DNA of 64,000 bases from Daucus carota subsp. sativus (Eukaryota; Streptophyta; Magnoliopsida; Apiales; Apiaceae): positions 58,146,949 through 58,210,948 of the forward strand of contig NC_030383.2 of assembly GCF_001625215.2 (NCBI RefSeq), given 5' to 3'. Positions 21,700 to 34,274 of the stretch are shown piece after piece. Below the pieces are notes generated by a model. It was not told the origin of the DNA. It did not search any database and saw nothing but the letters and a program-made list of their open reading frames with translations. Numbering within the stretch: the stretch's first letter is position 1; the number at the start of each line of letters is the position of its first letter. The translations under genes were made by a program, and so were the position numbers.

Positions 21700-22906
21700 A
21701 TTCAGAATGAATGAAGAGAGGTCTACTTAAATCTGATCCTTTTGCCATCCTCTCTTATAAACGCCTGTTGGTTGGTCTGCCTGTTATTGCAGGCAATTCG
21801 TCCTCTCTTATAAACTCATGTTGGTCTGTTTGCCTGTTATTTGCACAGGCAATTCGTTACCCTTTATTTTCTGTTATAGACTTGGAGTTTCATTATTACT
21901 CCTGTCATTTTATATCGTACATTTCCTAGGGATGGAATATTATTTCGGTTTATTTTTAATTAAACGAAGTTGCATCGATGGGAAAAATCGATAAAACATT
22001 CTTGGTAATTTTCTTGCCTATCTTACCATATTATTCTATGTTTACATGGAGCTTAGATTTGCCTTGGCCAGAAGCTTTGGTATGCTGATTTGTGACCAAA
22101 GTTTGTATCGAGGTAACTTATTTTTATGACTGGAAAAGTTTGCAGGTACATTTCTCGTTGTTTCAGTTATGATCTTAGCTTTCTGTAAGATGATTCCTGT
22201 GAGATAATTGCTTTAGAATACTTGTCTATGGTTGGTATTCTGCCTACTACTACTATTTGCTGACATTGTTTAAAATTTTTCCAGTGGTCCAATTTCGCTT
22301 TGCTTGTAATGATCCCGTTCGGCCTATTAATAAGTCTTTTATTTTTTATAAAATAATATAAATATATACTTCTTTCTGAAATATATGACTTATTTGTACA
22401 TATATAAAGAATATTAAACATCTATTAGATGTGTTATATTTAAACAAATTACATACATATAAAAAAAATCTGAAATAAGTCCTTATTTTTTTTTATAATA
22501 ATGACTAGCCATGTCCAAAATGCTCCAGATTGTTTTTTTAAATAGAAAAAAGAAAAAATATGCATTTTCCTAAAGATTTTTTCAGTAAGAAAATAAGGAA
22601 AAAAATTGCAAATTTCTTGTATTGTTTTGTCCTCGTGTTGTCAAAAGCGTGTGAATCAAATTTAGTCAATAAAAATTCGAAATAAGGGTTAATCAGATAA
22701 TTAATTGAATAATCATATATTTAATTAGTTCAATAAATCAGAGAACAATGATTAATCATGATTTATCACTCTGTCAAAAAAAATTCATGATTTATCACTA
22801 ATCTCTGGAACAATACCTTCCTTTAAAATATATAAACCAAATTTTAGAATATACGATCATTATTTTATTGTACAGTCTTAACGAATACTTACCCTCCAGG
22901 TGCAGT
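21700..22906. other. 3' flank of VRN5-like gene and AT-rich spacer
   Basis: Starts with the likely 3' UTR of the VRN5-like gene, including an imperfect direct repeat near 21745-21860 (two TCCTCTCTTATAAAC blocks, each followed by a TTGGTCTG...GCCTGTTATT match). The rest is AT-rich with no gene seen. Confidence 0.5.
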
Positions 22907-23396
22907 TAGGGGTGCAAACAAACCAAACTATTCGTGAGCTACTCGAGTTCGGCTCGGAAAATATTCGAATTTGATTCGGTAATAATCGAGCCGAGCTCGA
23001 GCTCGAGCTATTCGAATGTTTTACCGAGCCGAGCTCGAGCTTCAAATTACTCGGTTCGTAAGGTTCGCGAGCCTTATCGAGCCTCTATTATTTTTTAATT
23101 TTTTTATTATAAATATATTTTTACAAATATATTCAATATTTTATTTATAATTTATATATTTGTTCAAATCGAACTCGAGTCGAACCGATCATATTTCGAG
23201 TTTTTGTCAATATTTGGTAACTCGATTCGAGCTTTCGAGCGGAACTCGAGCTTATCGAACTATTTACGAGCCGAGCTTCGAGCTTGAAATTAAAGGCTCG
23301 GTCGAACTCGAACTCGAGCTCGAGCCCCGAACTTTTCAGTCGAGCTCGAGCCGAGCCTGGCAGTGTTCGACTCGGCTCGGCTCGTTTACACCCCTA
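22907..23396. mobile_element. non-autonomous hAT-like element
   Basis: A 490-bp element starting TAGGGGTGCAAAC and ending GTTTACACCCCTA, flanked on both sides by the 8-bp direct repeat GGTGCAGT (22899-22906 and 23397-23404). Eight-bp duplications and TAGGGGTG ends are diagnostic of the hAT superfamily. The interior is built from CGAGCTCGAGC-type palindromes around an AT-rich core and encodes no transposase. It sits ~150 bp upstream of the HCF101 start codon. Confidence 0.9.
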
Positions 23397-23554
23397 GGTG
23401 CAGTAAATTTCTTCCAACAATTACCGTTACCCAGACTCAAAAGGCAACAAAACGCCGTCGTTACAGCCAAGATTCAAAAATAATAACATAAAAAAGGTGA
23501 GCACTCTATCAAAATATGAGAGGTGCATAAACACTCTCATCATTCTCTTACAAG

Positions 23555-26500
23555 ATGATGCGAGTTCTTGAAGCACCCACTTCACTCTATCTCTCTTTTC
23601 ATGCCTGCAAATCACATCACACTAAAGGTCTTGTCTCCATTCTTGTCTGTTTAACTATGTTTTTCATGTGCAAGTGGTAATAACTTGGAGTGAACCTTTT
23701 TTTGTTCTTGCAGGAACTAGTGCAAGTGAATCATGTGTCTCGTTTAGTGTTAACAAGTCTGTTAAGTTGCATAAGCATCATGTGAGGACTTCGGGTTTAT
23801 CGAGGTGTTGGCGGGAAGTTTCTGGTAAGATTGGTGCTGCTGCATCTGATGTTCAAGGTTAGTTGAGTTAATTAGTTACTCCCTCCGTCTCACTCATTTC
23901 TATACGTTTTTTTTTTTCACTGCTCAAACATTAAGTAAAAGTGAGTGTTGCGTCCCCGTCCCCCAATATATACAATTCAGGGGGGCCGAGGGAGTAGTTA
24001 GTTAGTGGTTAGTTAAGGCTTACTTAAGATTGTCAGTTAGTCTGTTTTCATATATTTTTTAAGTTCTTGATTTGATTAATTATCTGCGATTTGTGTGTTT
24101 TATTATGAAATGCATGATCACCCGAGTAATTAGCTTAATTTTTTGAATTGTAGTTTGTGTTGAGCAATTAATGCTTTACTAATGTGTGGTAGTGGAGGTA
24201 TGATTATATTAGGATGTAGAATCGTGAAATAACAGCTTTTGTAGATCTTTGTTTAATTTTTGTGGTCAATTTGAAATGTGAGTTCACTCAAAATTGAAAC
24301 CTTGACCTCTTTATCGGAAAGGGGAAGGGTATCTTCCTAAAATTCTAATGATCCAATTAGTTAGAAGAATGAAATGTGAACTATTGAATAAAGTTAAATG
24401 TGAAATAGGGGATTGAAAGAAGGGCAATTTTTCATGCTCAGATTTTTTCAGGTTTGCAAAGAAAATGAGTACAAGCAGGAGTGAGGTATTTATCCCCAGA
24501 TTTTGAGGGATGAAGTTTTGGTTTAAATTTGTCTTAATTGAGCGTAGGGAGAAATGGTCTGGGTGGTATTAGGTCTATCTCAAGCTTAAAATTGGCTCGT
24601 AGGGTAAGTACTTCCCTCACACTTGTTAATCAGCACCATGCTCCTTCCACAGCCAATGTGTCCACAACATTAAAATTACAAGTTCCATTCCAGTCACACC
24701 TAAATTTATTCCATCTAACCAATTAAAGCATAAAATGTTAGATGATGTGCTCAACTGGATCATTTATCTTTAATGTTTTTCTAACAGTTTACGTTCTCAA
24801 GAATATCTGCAATAGGTAGAAACTCGAATCATTTCCTTTCACATTTGCCTGTAGAGTTAAATTTAGGTTTTGCACATGAGCATATTCAGTAAATTGTTTT
24901 TGATAGCCATTTTATGTTTTGTTTCATTCAATTTTTTCCTATAATAAAGCTCTAAATTTAACAGGATGATAGATATTAACAGGCACTGCTCAAACTACCA
25001 ACCTCTTTCTTTGCTATGGCCAAATTGCAAAACTGTTTATTATCCTTTACAGCATTTCTTCGTCCTCTTTGTCTTTCCCAAGTCATATTGTTCTATGCTA
25101 CTAGTAAAGAAGTTTCTTAAATATATATTCATTCTACTTCTTCGTTTGTGAATACTCACATATGTGTTGCTTCTTTCTGCAGCATCAACTCAAACAGCAG
25201 ATAAGGATGTACTGAATGCCTTGTCTCAGATAATTGATCCAGATTTTCAAACTGACATTGTTTCCTGCGGATTTGTGAAGGACCTTTGTGTTGACGAAGC
25301 TTCAGGAGAGGTGTTCTAGAACATTGGTGTGATGAGTTCCATGACTTATATGTAAAGTTTTATAATCTCATTCAAATTTCTATCTCAGGTTTCGTTTCGG
25401 TTAGAGCTCACTACACCAGCATGTCCAATCAAGGACATGGTAAATGAATCACAATACCATTGTTTGATCAAGAGCGCATCTATGTTTCTAGTGTAAATTT
25501 CGTCTTTCAGTTAATGGTTTGAGTAAGTTACCTACAGAAAAGGGGTTTGTGTCCTTTAATCATTCCATTATTCTACAATCCTGTCAGTAGTGAATATCAT
25601 TCCAGGAATTTTTAAAAAATTTACTTTTTGCCAAATTATACATAGCCGATTATTCAATTAAATTTTCAGAGTTTTATTCTTATATTAGTAAAACAATAAA
25701 TGTTTTTTATTTTAAAACTTATACATGTCCTTTTGTGAGGTTATAGCTCAATTTAATCTTTAAATGATGTACAAGTTGTGAGTTTCCAATTCTCTCCCTC
25801 TCCATCTTTGTAGTTCGAACAGCAGGCTAACGAGGTGGTTGCAGCACTTCCCTGGGTTAAAAAGGTTGAAGTTACAATGTCAGCCCAACCAGCAAGACCT
25901 GTTTATGCTGATCAGCTTCCAATGGGACTGCAAAAAATATCAAACATAGTGGCAGTTTCAAGTTGCAAGGTAAAAAATTTCTGCAATCTCTTTCTGCAGG
26001 CATGAGTACCTAATACAGTCCTCAGTTCTCTTTGGACTACTAAATAAGTTTTGTTTTGCCACTAGAAGCACATATTGTAGAGTGATGATCTGAGTGCACA
26101 CTAGTCACCTAAAATCAGCCGAATCTTGTAGGAAAACTAATTACACAACAAAGGGTAATGAAGATATTTATTCGGTCTTATTGATATCTTAGGTTAATGG
26201 ACTATCTTGCTTAAAGAAATATTTATCAAACTTTTAACTATATAATTGATTACTGATGAGATACTTATCCATCACATTGGCATCTAAAAAAATATTTTTA
26301 AACTTCTAATTTCGTAATCCATCTGTTACTTATCTTACTTGTGTGTAGGGAGGCGTGGGAAAATCAACAGTAGCTGTGAACCTAGCATACACTTTGGCTG
26401 GTATGGGTGCAAGAGTTGGTATATTCGATGCTGATGTCTATGGGCCAAGCCTACCAACAATGGTATCTCCTGAAAATCGGCTGCTTGAGATGGTAAGCTT

Positions 26501-29500
26501 TGAAGTTAAATAAATAGTTCCTGCAATTACTGAATTGTTGCAATAAAACACATGATCACTCGACTTTTTCCTTAGGACCCAGAGACGCAAACAATTATTC
26601 CAACAGAATACATGGGAGTAAAGTTAGTTTCTTTCGGGTTTGCTGGAAAAGGGCGTGCAATAATGCGAGGTCCAATGGTTTCTGGTGTTATCAACCAATT
26701 GCTAACTACTGCTGAATGGTATGACATGCTTCTGTCGAATTAGATTCCTTTTTAACATTAATATATATACTCCTTTAAATTATTTATTTACCTTGGATAT
26801 CTATACATGCCTTCTAACACGTACTGAAAGTGTATATTAAATCGAACCAATAGAAATTATAACATTATTTCAGTATAGCTTCAAAAAAACAAGAGAACTA
26901 GATAATGAAGCTGCATAAGCGAATTAATGAAAGTTTGATCCATATATTTTATTCTCATTACAGGTTGGCAGTATTTTAAGAATAAAGAAAGTTGGAGTGA
27001 CATTTTATTAATGTGCTCCACATATTTCATCTCTTTATAAAAAAATCACTGGAATCTCTTTTTTCTTCCTTGATATTCATAACCTCTGTTCATGTATATT
27101 TTCTGAACTGTATTTGCAAGATGCACACTATTGTGTGTTAATTTGACATTATTTTTTACTTCATCTTTTGTGGAGTTATTGTTGATAACTTTCCTTCAAG
27201 ATTACCCAACTCAATTCTGTTTAATGTACAAAAAGTGAACTTTTCTTAGCAGCCATTTCTTATCGACACATTGAGAGAAAATTAAGAAATTTCTTGAAGT
27301 AACATAATTATGCTTATTAACTCAAATATTATGATCTAAATTTGCAATTTGTAGGGGAGAGCTGGACTACCTTATCATCGACATGCCTCCTGGAACTGGT
27401 GATATTCAGCTTACCTTATGCCAGGTTCTGCACCTTATTGTCCATGGTTATATTTGCAACAAAATTTCACTTAAGAAACTTAAATTTTTTTTTTAAGCAA
27501 TATGTATTAGTATTAATAAGCAGCCGCTTTCACAAGCTACCTGTTTAATCCTTGCACATTCTGAGGTTCGTTATATTCATCCTAATGGGGAATAAATATA
27601 ATTTTCAGGTGGCTCCATTAAGCGCTGCTGTTATTGTTACTACTCCCCAGAAGCTAGCATTTATTGATGTTGCTAAAGGAGTTCGGATGTTTTCTAAGCT
27701 AAAGGTTCGTATGTATCTTACCTACCATTTTCTTGAAGTTGAATTGCGGTGACAAAGACTAAATTACTAAATCCAATATGATAGGAACAATTTGCAGAAT
27801 ATCAGGTATATGCAACAGAAGTATCATGCCACTTGTACTAAATACTCTTCGTATGCTTATATCTACAGGTCCCATGCATAGCAGTAGTTGAGAACATGTG
27901 CCATTTTGATGCTGATGGAAAACGCTTTTACCCATTTGGAAGAGGATCAGGCTCTCAGGTATGATTGTGTTACATTGTCTCTTTACATTCTTTTTCACAC
28001 TTTTTGTTAGGTGGACTAAAACTTTTTATCAATTCTAAATTGATTTGCCATTTTTGAAACTATAAGTATATTCATGGAACTTAAGAGAAAGTCCCAAAAT
28101 AGGAATTTCTTTGACCACTCTGATACTTTTGTCTTTGTAGGTTGTCGAGCAATTTGGGATCCCACATCTCTTTGACCTACCTATTAGACCAACTGTGAGT
28201 TCTATCTTCTTACTTTAATCTCTGTTGCATTATCATTTTTCTCAGTTTAATCGGATGGCTTCTTCGTCCTTCTTTCCATTTAGTTTATCATGTTCTCTTT
28301 TTGCCCAGTTGATTATTTATTTATTTCTAGTTTACTATAGTGTGCAAGTTACCATCCTTAAAAACAAGGTGCAAAGAAGCGCGACAGAGATTTAAATTTA
28401 GTTCTTTTGTTTTCGCCCATAACATCTATAAGTACTGACCAGGATCATTTCTTTGTGATAATTGTAAAAATTAACTGTCCTCTATTTTAGTCATGCTGCA
28501 ATCTCAAAAACCAGAATTATTTTGGTGTTTTTCGCTGGAGCAAATACTTCCTTGAAGAAAATTTAATGACATATATCTATATTTTGAACTCCATACCATG
28601 TTCTATATGCATTTCCATCTAGTAGCTAATATATACTTCGGATGAAAAACTTAATACACACCATTTTCAGCTTTCTGCTTCCGGGGACAGTGGGATTCCT
28701 GAAGTAGTATCTGACCCGCAAGGGGAGGTTGCAGATACATTCCAAAACCTAGGAGTTTGTGTGGTGCAACAGTGTGCTAAGATCCGCCAACAAGGTGAGC
28801 TAATCTATGCTTGACAATTTAATATTGATTGCCTAATGCATGATACGTTTCTACTACACTTACTTGAATGCCTAGTGTTTTGGAAAATCTTGAGACTGTT
28901 CAAGTTCCTTTGAAATTGCAACATGTATAAAATGCCAAGGCAATCGGGAATAATTAAATTCCTAAATATGTTCTGCAATCTGGAGTTTAGGCTGCCATAA
29001 TTTAGCTTCCATTTCACTCTGTCATTTTGTCACTGCTATGATGTTTTCCTGATGCAACTCATCATATTCTTGTTCCCAGTGTCAACAGCTGTAACATACG
29101 ATGCCACTATCAGGGCAATCATGGTGAAATTACCCAATTCCAATGAAGTGTTCCTTCTAGATCCTGCTACTGTAAGACGAAACGACAGATCTGCCCAGAG
29201 TGTGGTGCGTACATTAATCTCTTAATTGCATGTTATCATTGGTGATAAAAGTATGGCATGCTAACGGTTCTCTTGATTGCATGTTATCTAGTTTAAGGTT
29301 AATGGTTAAACATATGCATGACATAGCTTTTTTGTCTTGGCATCTGACAAGGCAGATATAAGTTGTAATCCAAGGAAGTTCAAAGATAATTGATAGGAAA
29401 AAAAAAACTTAAACATTTCAGAATTTTACTTCTCTTGTAAATTAGACTATTTTACCTTTGGAAAAGGGAGTAATCCGTTGTTCAAACTTTAAGAGCATAT

Positions 29501-29881
29501 TATTTCGTTTAATATTTGTATAGAGTTGGATACTTATAAATTAATATTTTCTTGGAATAGGATGAATGGACTGGGGAGCAGAAACTGCAGTATAATGATG
29601 TTCCAGAAGACATTGAACCTGAGGAAATTCGGCCAATGGGGAACTATGCTGTATCAATAACATGGCCAGACGGTTTCAGTCAGGTTCATCTTGACTAGCA
29701 ATGCCCAACAAAACTATTTAAATACATCTTGTGCAAAGCTTTGAACACCTAGCACTTTATGTTTACAGACTAAATACTATTGCAACTAACTATTCATATC
29801 AAAATGATGCAGATTGCTCCGTATGATCAGCTTCAGACAATGGAGCGTTTAGTTGATGCTCCTGAGCCGATTCCAGCATAG
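23555..29881 (+). CDS. HCF101: chloroplast Fe-S cluster carrier HCF101 (Mrp/NBP35 P-loop family)
   Basis: Scaffold that binds and transfers [4Fe-4S] clusters, needed for photosystem I assembly in the stroma (family knowledge). Fifteen exons: 23555-23627, 23714-23857, 25183-25310, 25389-25439, 25814-25969, 26349-26492, 26576-26718, 27355-27424, 27609-27704, 27869-27958, 28141-28194, 28671-28794, 29080-29204, 29561-29683, 29813-29881. They total 1590 nt, 529 residues, the usual length, with every junction in phase. Residues 1-72 are a basic, serine-rich transit peptide. About 73-180 is the MIP18/DUF59 domain. The P-loop domain follows, with deviant Walker A KGGVGKST (Lys189) across the exon 5-6 junction, then [12 protein letters not shown] and [10 protein letters not shown]. 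The C-terminal DUF971 region includes [11 protein letters not shown]. Intron 2 carries a Stowaway-like MITE. No defect seen. Confidence 0.96.
23879..23994. mobile_element. Stowaway-like MITE in HCF101 intron 2
   Basis: 116 bp, starts CTCCCTCCGTC and ends GGCCGAGGGAG, flanked by TA on both sides (23877-23878 and 23995-23996). These ends and the TA duplication are typical of Tc1/mariner-derived Stowaway elements. It lies ~20 bp after the donor site of exon 2. Confidence 0.8.
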
Positions 29882-31927
29882 GTTAAAACTCATTTGAACC
29901 TATAGGAGGTGATTGCTCATTTGAATTTAGGCTAGATGCATCATGCCTTGAACAAATGCATCACATTCTTTACTAAAATATTACTTTGCAATGTTTATAA
30001 GTTTCTGCCATTTGACAGGTATAGATTTTTGTGAATACTGCACCTTAGTTACAGAATGACGATGGACGCTTCTGGACATACATTTTCCTATAAACATTTA
30101 CAAAATTACAGCTTGATCTGCTACAAGGCCCTAATGTTCTTCTGCTTCACCAAAAAGAAATGACAGCACCCGTGCGCACTGCGATACAAGTCCCCTCTTT
30201 TAACCAGCTGAACCAACCCTTGCGGGCTGTTTCACTATCTTGGTACTGTCCAAATTAGGCAAACTCAGTATTCATGCTGGTGTAAAGTAGAAAAGCTCAG
30301 TATTCATGCAAGTCATTTGAGCCTTGACATAAACCAGAAAGCTGTAAATCTCATTTTATTCACATGATGTGAAATTAAGATGGTGCCTTTTTCTTGACTA
30401 TTGGAATAGCCTATCTTTCTAATCATCCAATTAGGATAAAGATAATAAGTTCAAAATAACACAATCTCACTTTCAGAAGACTTATGCAAGTAAAACTTTT
30501 TAGAGGAATAAAATATTAAAATGTCCAGAAAACACAAAATCTCCGGAAGGGTGAATTAAAATGTGTTAACTGCTTTATCTATCACATAAAAGACAATTGG
30601 TCCAGAATATAAGAATGATAATAGTATATGTCCAACGGAAAAAAGACGCTGAACATAGAAAACTTAGAATAAGATAATTTTTTAGGATCAAGTTGTCCAG
30701 CACTTTGTTCCGTTGAACATATGCTACTACTGACGTGACTGTGTCATGGATCCGGATCTCACATAAAATACTTTACACTAACTAATATACTTCTTGCGGA
30801 CCCTTACTTCAAAAATATCACACGTCTGTTTAAAGGTCGAGAGTTCACGTATCAGTAGAGACAAGAACACGCGCACAACTCAACCCCAGGACCCTTAGAT
30901 GGCGTGAATCCACGGCTTTCAACCAACAAGTAATCCACTTCTGAGCCCAAACACATTGAGTACACAATCCCTGACAATCTAAAACTTGAGAAGAACACAC
31001 AATAAATAAATCCACCTAAAAAATCGTTCAGTGGTTAAGGTGAGAATAAATGTGAACAGGAACCGTCCTATAAATGTGGACACCTGCTTTGTGAATCTTC
31101 ACATTAATACAATTATACGAAGAATGTCAATGTCTTCAACTGCAGCTAATTTGATATGTCTCTTTATCACTCATGTATTCCATTTAAAATGTATCTACAA
31201 CACTCCAACCAACAACTAGATCTTTCGATATTTTCAGACGCTACTCTTCTTATCTTTCTCACTACTTTCTGGCTTTATTATCCAACCAACTGATTTTTCC
31301 ATTTCACCTGTATTTCAGATCAAAGGATGTGTGTGTTAGGACAACTTTTTAAATTTATTGTCACGTCCTTTTATTTACTTTACTTCTGGACATAATTTTT
31401 GGGATCGACAAAAATTTGAATATATAAATATTTGGATAATTTGTTAACAATCGAGTAAATTGTAAAATAAAATTTTACTAGTTTTTGTATTTTGGTGACC
31501 AGAATTTCAAATTTATAATAGTGTAGTCAAATATCATTTTAACTTTTCCAAAGGGAAAAGGTGGCTAAAAGCCATTGTTTAAAGAACAAAAGGTAGTTTT
31601 GTTCTTAACAAAAGATCTTAGCCACTTATTCGAAATATAAAGATAATGTTCGGTGTATTACAAATTTGAAATTTCAGCTATTAAAATGCAAAAACTGGTG
31701 TAAAGTCCAACCACATTTTTGTAATTTACTCTTAATAATCGGAGTTTTTGTTTTAATATTTTAATAAAAACAATAAATTTTGTGAATATGAGGAGTAAGA
31801 GTTCTTGTACATAAACAGCAATTATTTTTACTTCTTTATTTTTTTTAATGGTTGAAAAGCACACATCATAATATAAATATAACTGAGTGAAGCACAAAAA
31901 ATATAAACCAAACCAAACCAAACAAAC
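29882..31927. other. HCF101 3' flank and AT-rich spacer
   Basis: The first ~200 bp are probably the HCF101 3' UTR. Beyond that I see no gene; short frames are unremarkable. Confidence 0.45.
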
Positions 31928-32045
31928 CCACTATATCCCGCTTAGAGCAGGGTCTGGGGAGGGTAAAATGTACGCAGACCATGCCCCTACTCGTATAAAG
32001 TAAGGAGGCTGTTTCCGTGAGACCCCGGCTTAGTGCAAACATAAT
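31928..32045 (+). mobile_element. fragment resembling the 3' half of an Au-type SINE
   Basis: The stretch with CAGGGTCTGGGGAGGG, ATGTACGCAGACC, GAGGCTGTTTCC and a final ACCCCGGCTTAG matches, from memory, the conserved 3' half of the plant Au SINE family. I see no clear pol III A/B-box head or target duplication, so it is a truncated or decayed copy. Its antisense translation explains part of a 180-codon minus-strand frame here. Confidence 0.55.
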
Positions 32046-34088
32046 TTTGTGTGAAATATAAATTGATAGTACCTTGGCCCATGATTTCGAACACATGGGA
32101 CTTACCTCTCTATCACGAATGCATCTTTTCATGTATGATCTCAGCCGTTGCGTCAAAGCAGAACGCCAAAACATCCAAAACCTCTTTGCCGCTAATTCAT
32201 CTATCAGTAAATGATCCGTGTGGAGGCCAGTAGAATTTATGATGTCTAGATGCCAAATGATAATTAACTTCAACTGCTTTAAGTATCTTAATCGGAAAAC
32301 TGCTGGCATGCAGTGTATATGTGACAAGTGCAGAATTGAGGGGTAAGAAAGGAAGCAGTTGGTGGAGGATATAACGGCAAGTTGAAATTGAAGCACAAAA
32401 AATATCATAGTAGTAAAAGTTCTTAGAGGGATCGCAGCAAAAAAATGGATATCTAATACAATTTAATAAAAGTATTACATGATATTATGCATAATATCTC
32501 TTCTTCTTCTTTTTATTAAACGGTATGCATAATATCTCTAAAAAAAACTCTAAAGTAGGCTAACAATGTCAAAAGGATGACTAAACAGGAGATAAACATA
32601 TAATTTGGAATTTCTAATATTTTATGGTTGATTTGTTCAATAATAAAAGACAACGTTAATGATAATGATGTTGATATATGGGCATACATGTTGGTTGAAT
32701 TAAATTATATTATAATGCATCTAATCAATTTTTCTTAGTCAAAAGTATGAATGAAAACATAATGTACTAAGCATAACAAGTAGAATTAGAATATCGAAAC
32801 AGTCTGCATTTTGACTGCCTAATGCAGATATTCGTATATTCAAATTAAATACTATCACCCTTTGATAGCAAACGTTTGGGAGAGAGATAAATATGGTTTT
32901 GTAAATTATTTTAAATTTTTTCAAGTTAAAATATTTATTCAGAGATAAATTCTTAAATAAAAATATATTTTATATAAATTCTTAAATGTGTCAAATAATA
33001 AAAAATGTATAAAAATAATTGGTACGGAATAATAAATAGATTAGGAATCTGTTTAAGATGACAAATCAAGATCGCCGAACTTTATAGATACATGATATCC
33101 AAATAAAATAAATAGGTTAGAAAGTTGTCAACGAATCAAAACTGATAAATATCACAATATATGATACTATGTTATTAATTATATATATATAATTCAATAA
33201 AATCAAGAATTATATGTTACCACGCAAATAATTTACCGGTCCCGCTACTCTTCAGCAGTTATAAAATGGACGGAAGTTTGTGTTTGATAATAAAAATTTA
33301 ATAACAAATAAATATAATATAAATCGCAGACCAATACTAGATATCTCAAATAATTTTCCAAAAATATTTCCAAATAATTGATAAGTCAATTTAGAATGAT
33401 TAATACATAGCAGGAGGCAAGCTACTTGTTGACGATAATAAGAGGCATAAGGCTTCTCAGTTTATACGTCAAAAACCAAGAAGTACTTATAATAAGTTTT
33501 GAATATAAGATTTTGTTTCATAATTTCTAGTTTTTTGTCAAATATTTTAATCATTTATAAGTCTTGAATAGACTATAACTTGTAATTCACTTATTTATTT
33601 TAAAATAAGAAGAATTTATTTTAAACTCATAGACTATTCCACGGAATTCATAATCTAGCTCAGTAGCTCTGCACTAAACACACAGTTAAAGGTCAACTTG
33701 TGATAATACGATACATGATAAAAAGATGATCACTCTCACTGAACACATACAGCCGCGGTCAACTTGTCACCCAATTGAGGTCAACTTGGAGCTCTCCAAT
33801 AATGTACTGGTCCAGAGTAATGGAATTGAGAACAAGATACATGGTATCTTAAAAATGGCCCTCGTGGCCCCAGTGAAATAGCTATTTGTTTGTCTGCACT
33901 CTGCAACCTAATAAGCCATATGAATACAAATACCAGAATCCTCCTCCTCTTTGCCAATTAAGCAGCACACAGCTTGCAAATTGTTGTTCTGATTGATATT
34001 CTCCATTCTACAAAATTAAATTGTTCAATTCGAGGATCCGCTCAGGGACGGAGCTGGAATGAGACAATGAGAGTACTTGTCCCCATCC
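32046..34088. other. AT-rich intergenic spacer
   Basis: No gene, RNA or element with recognisable ends. Long A/T runs and short simple repeats such as the (AT)n near 33180. Confidence 0.5.
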
Positions 34089-34274
34089 GTTGAAATATAA
34101 CATTTTTTTTTAAAGCATTTCTTTAACATCTCAGAATTTCTGATAGAGTGATTTTCAACATAATATCAGAGTTATGATTTGTAAAAGTGAGATTTCGAGT
34201 GTGTGGAGTGTTGAAATATAACATAAGATCCATTTAATGTATTTCTTTAACATTTTACGGTTTTAGATCTGGCA
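34089..34274 (+). mobile_element. TRIM-like miniature LTR retrotransposon (degraded)
   Basis: Two ~70-bp direct repeats that begin (TG)TTGAAATATAACAT and end in ACA or GCA, at about 34089-34160 and 34209-34274, flank a ~48-bp interior. The interior begins with a decayed primer-binding site, TAATATCAGAG, against TGGTATCAGAGC in Copia/TRIM elements primed by initiator tRNA-Met. A GTGTGTGGAG run precedes the second repeat. The layout LTR, PBS, tiny interior, LTR is that of a TRIM. A related LTR lies at 40828-40903. Confidence 0.65.

Noticed and set aside
31866..32408. 180-codon minus-strand frame
   Set aside because: Part of it is the antisense of the SINE fragment and the rest has no protein-like pattern.
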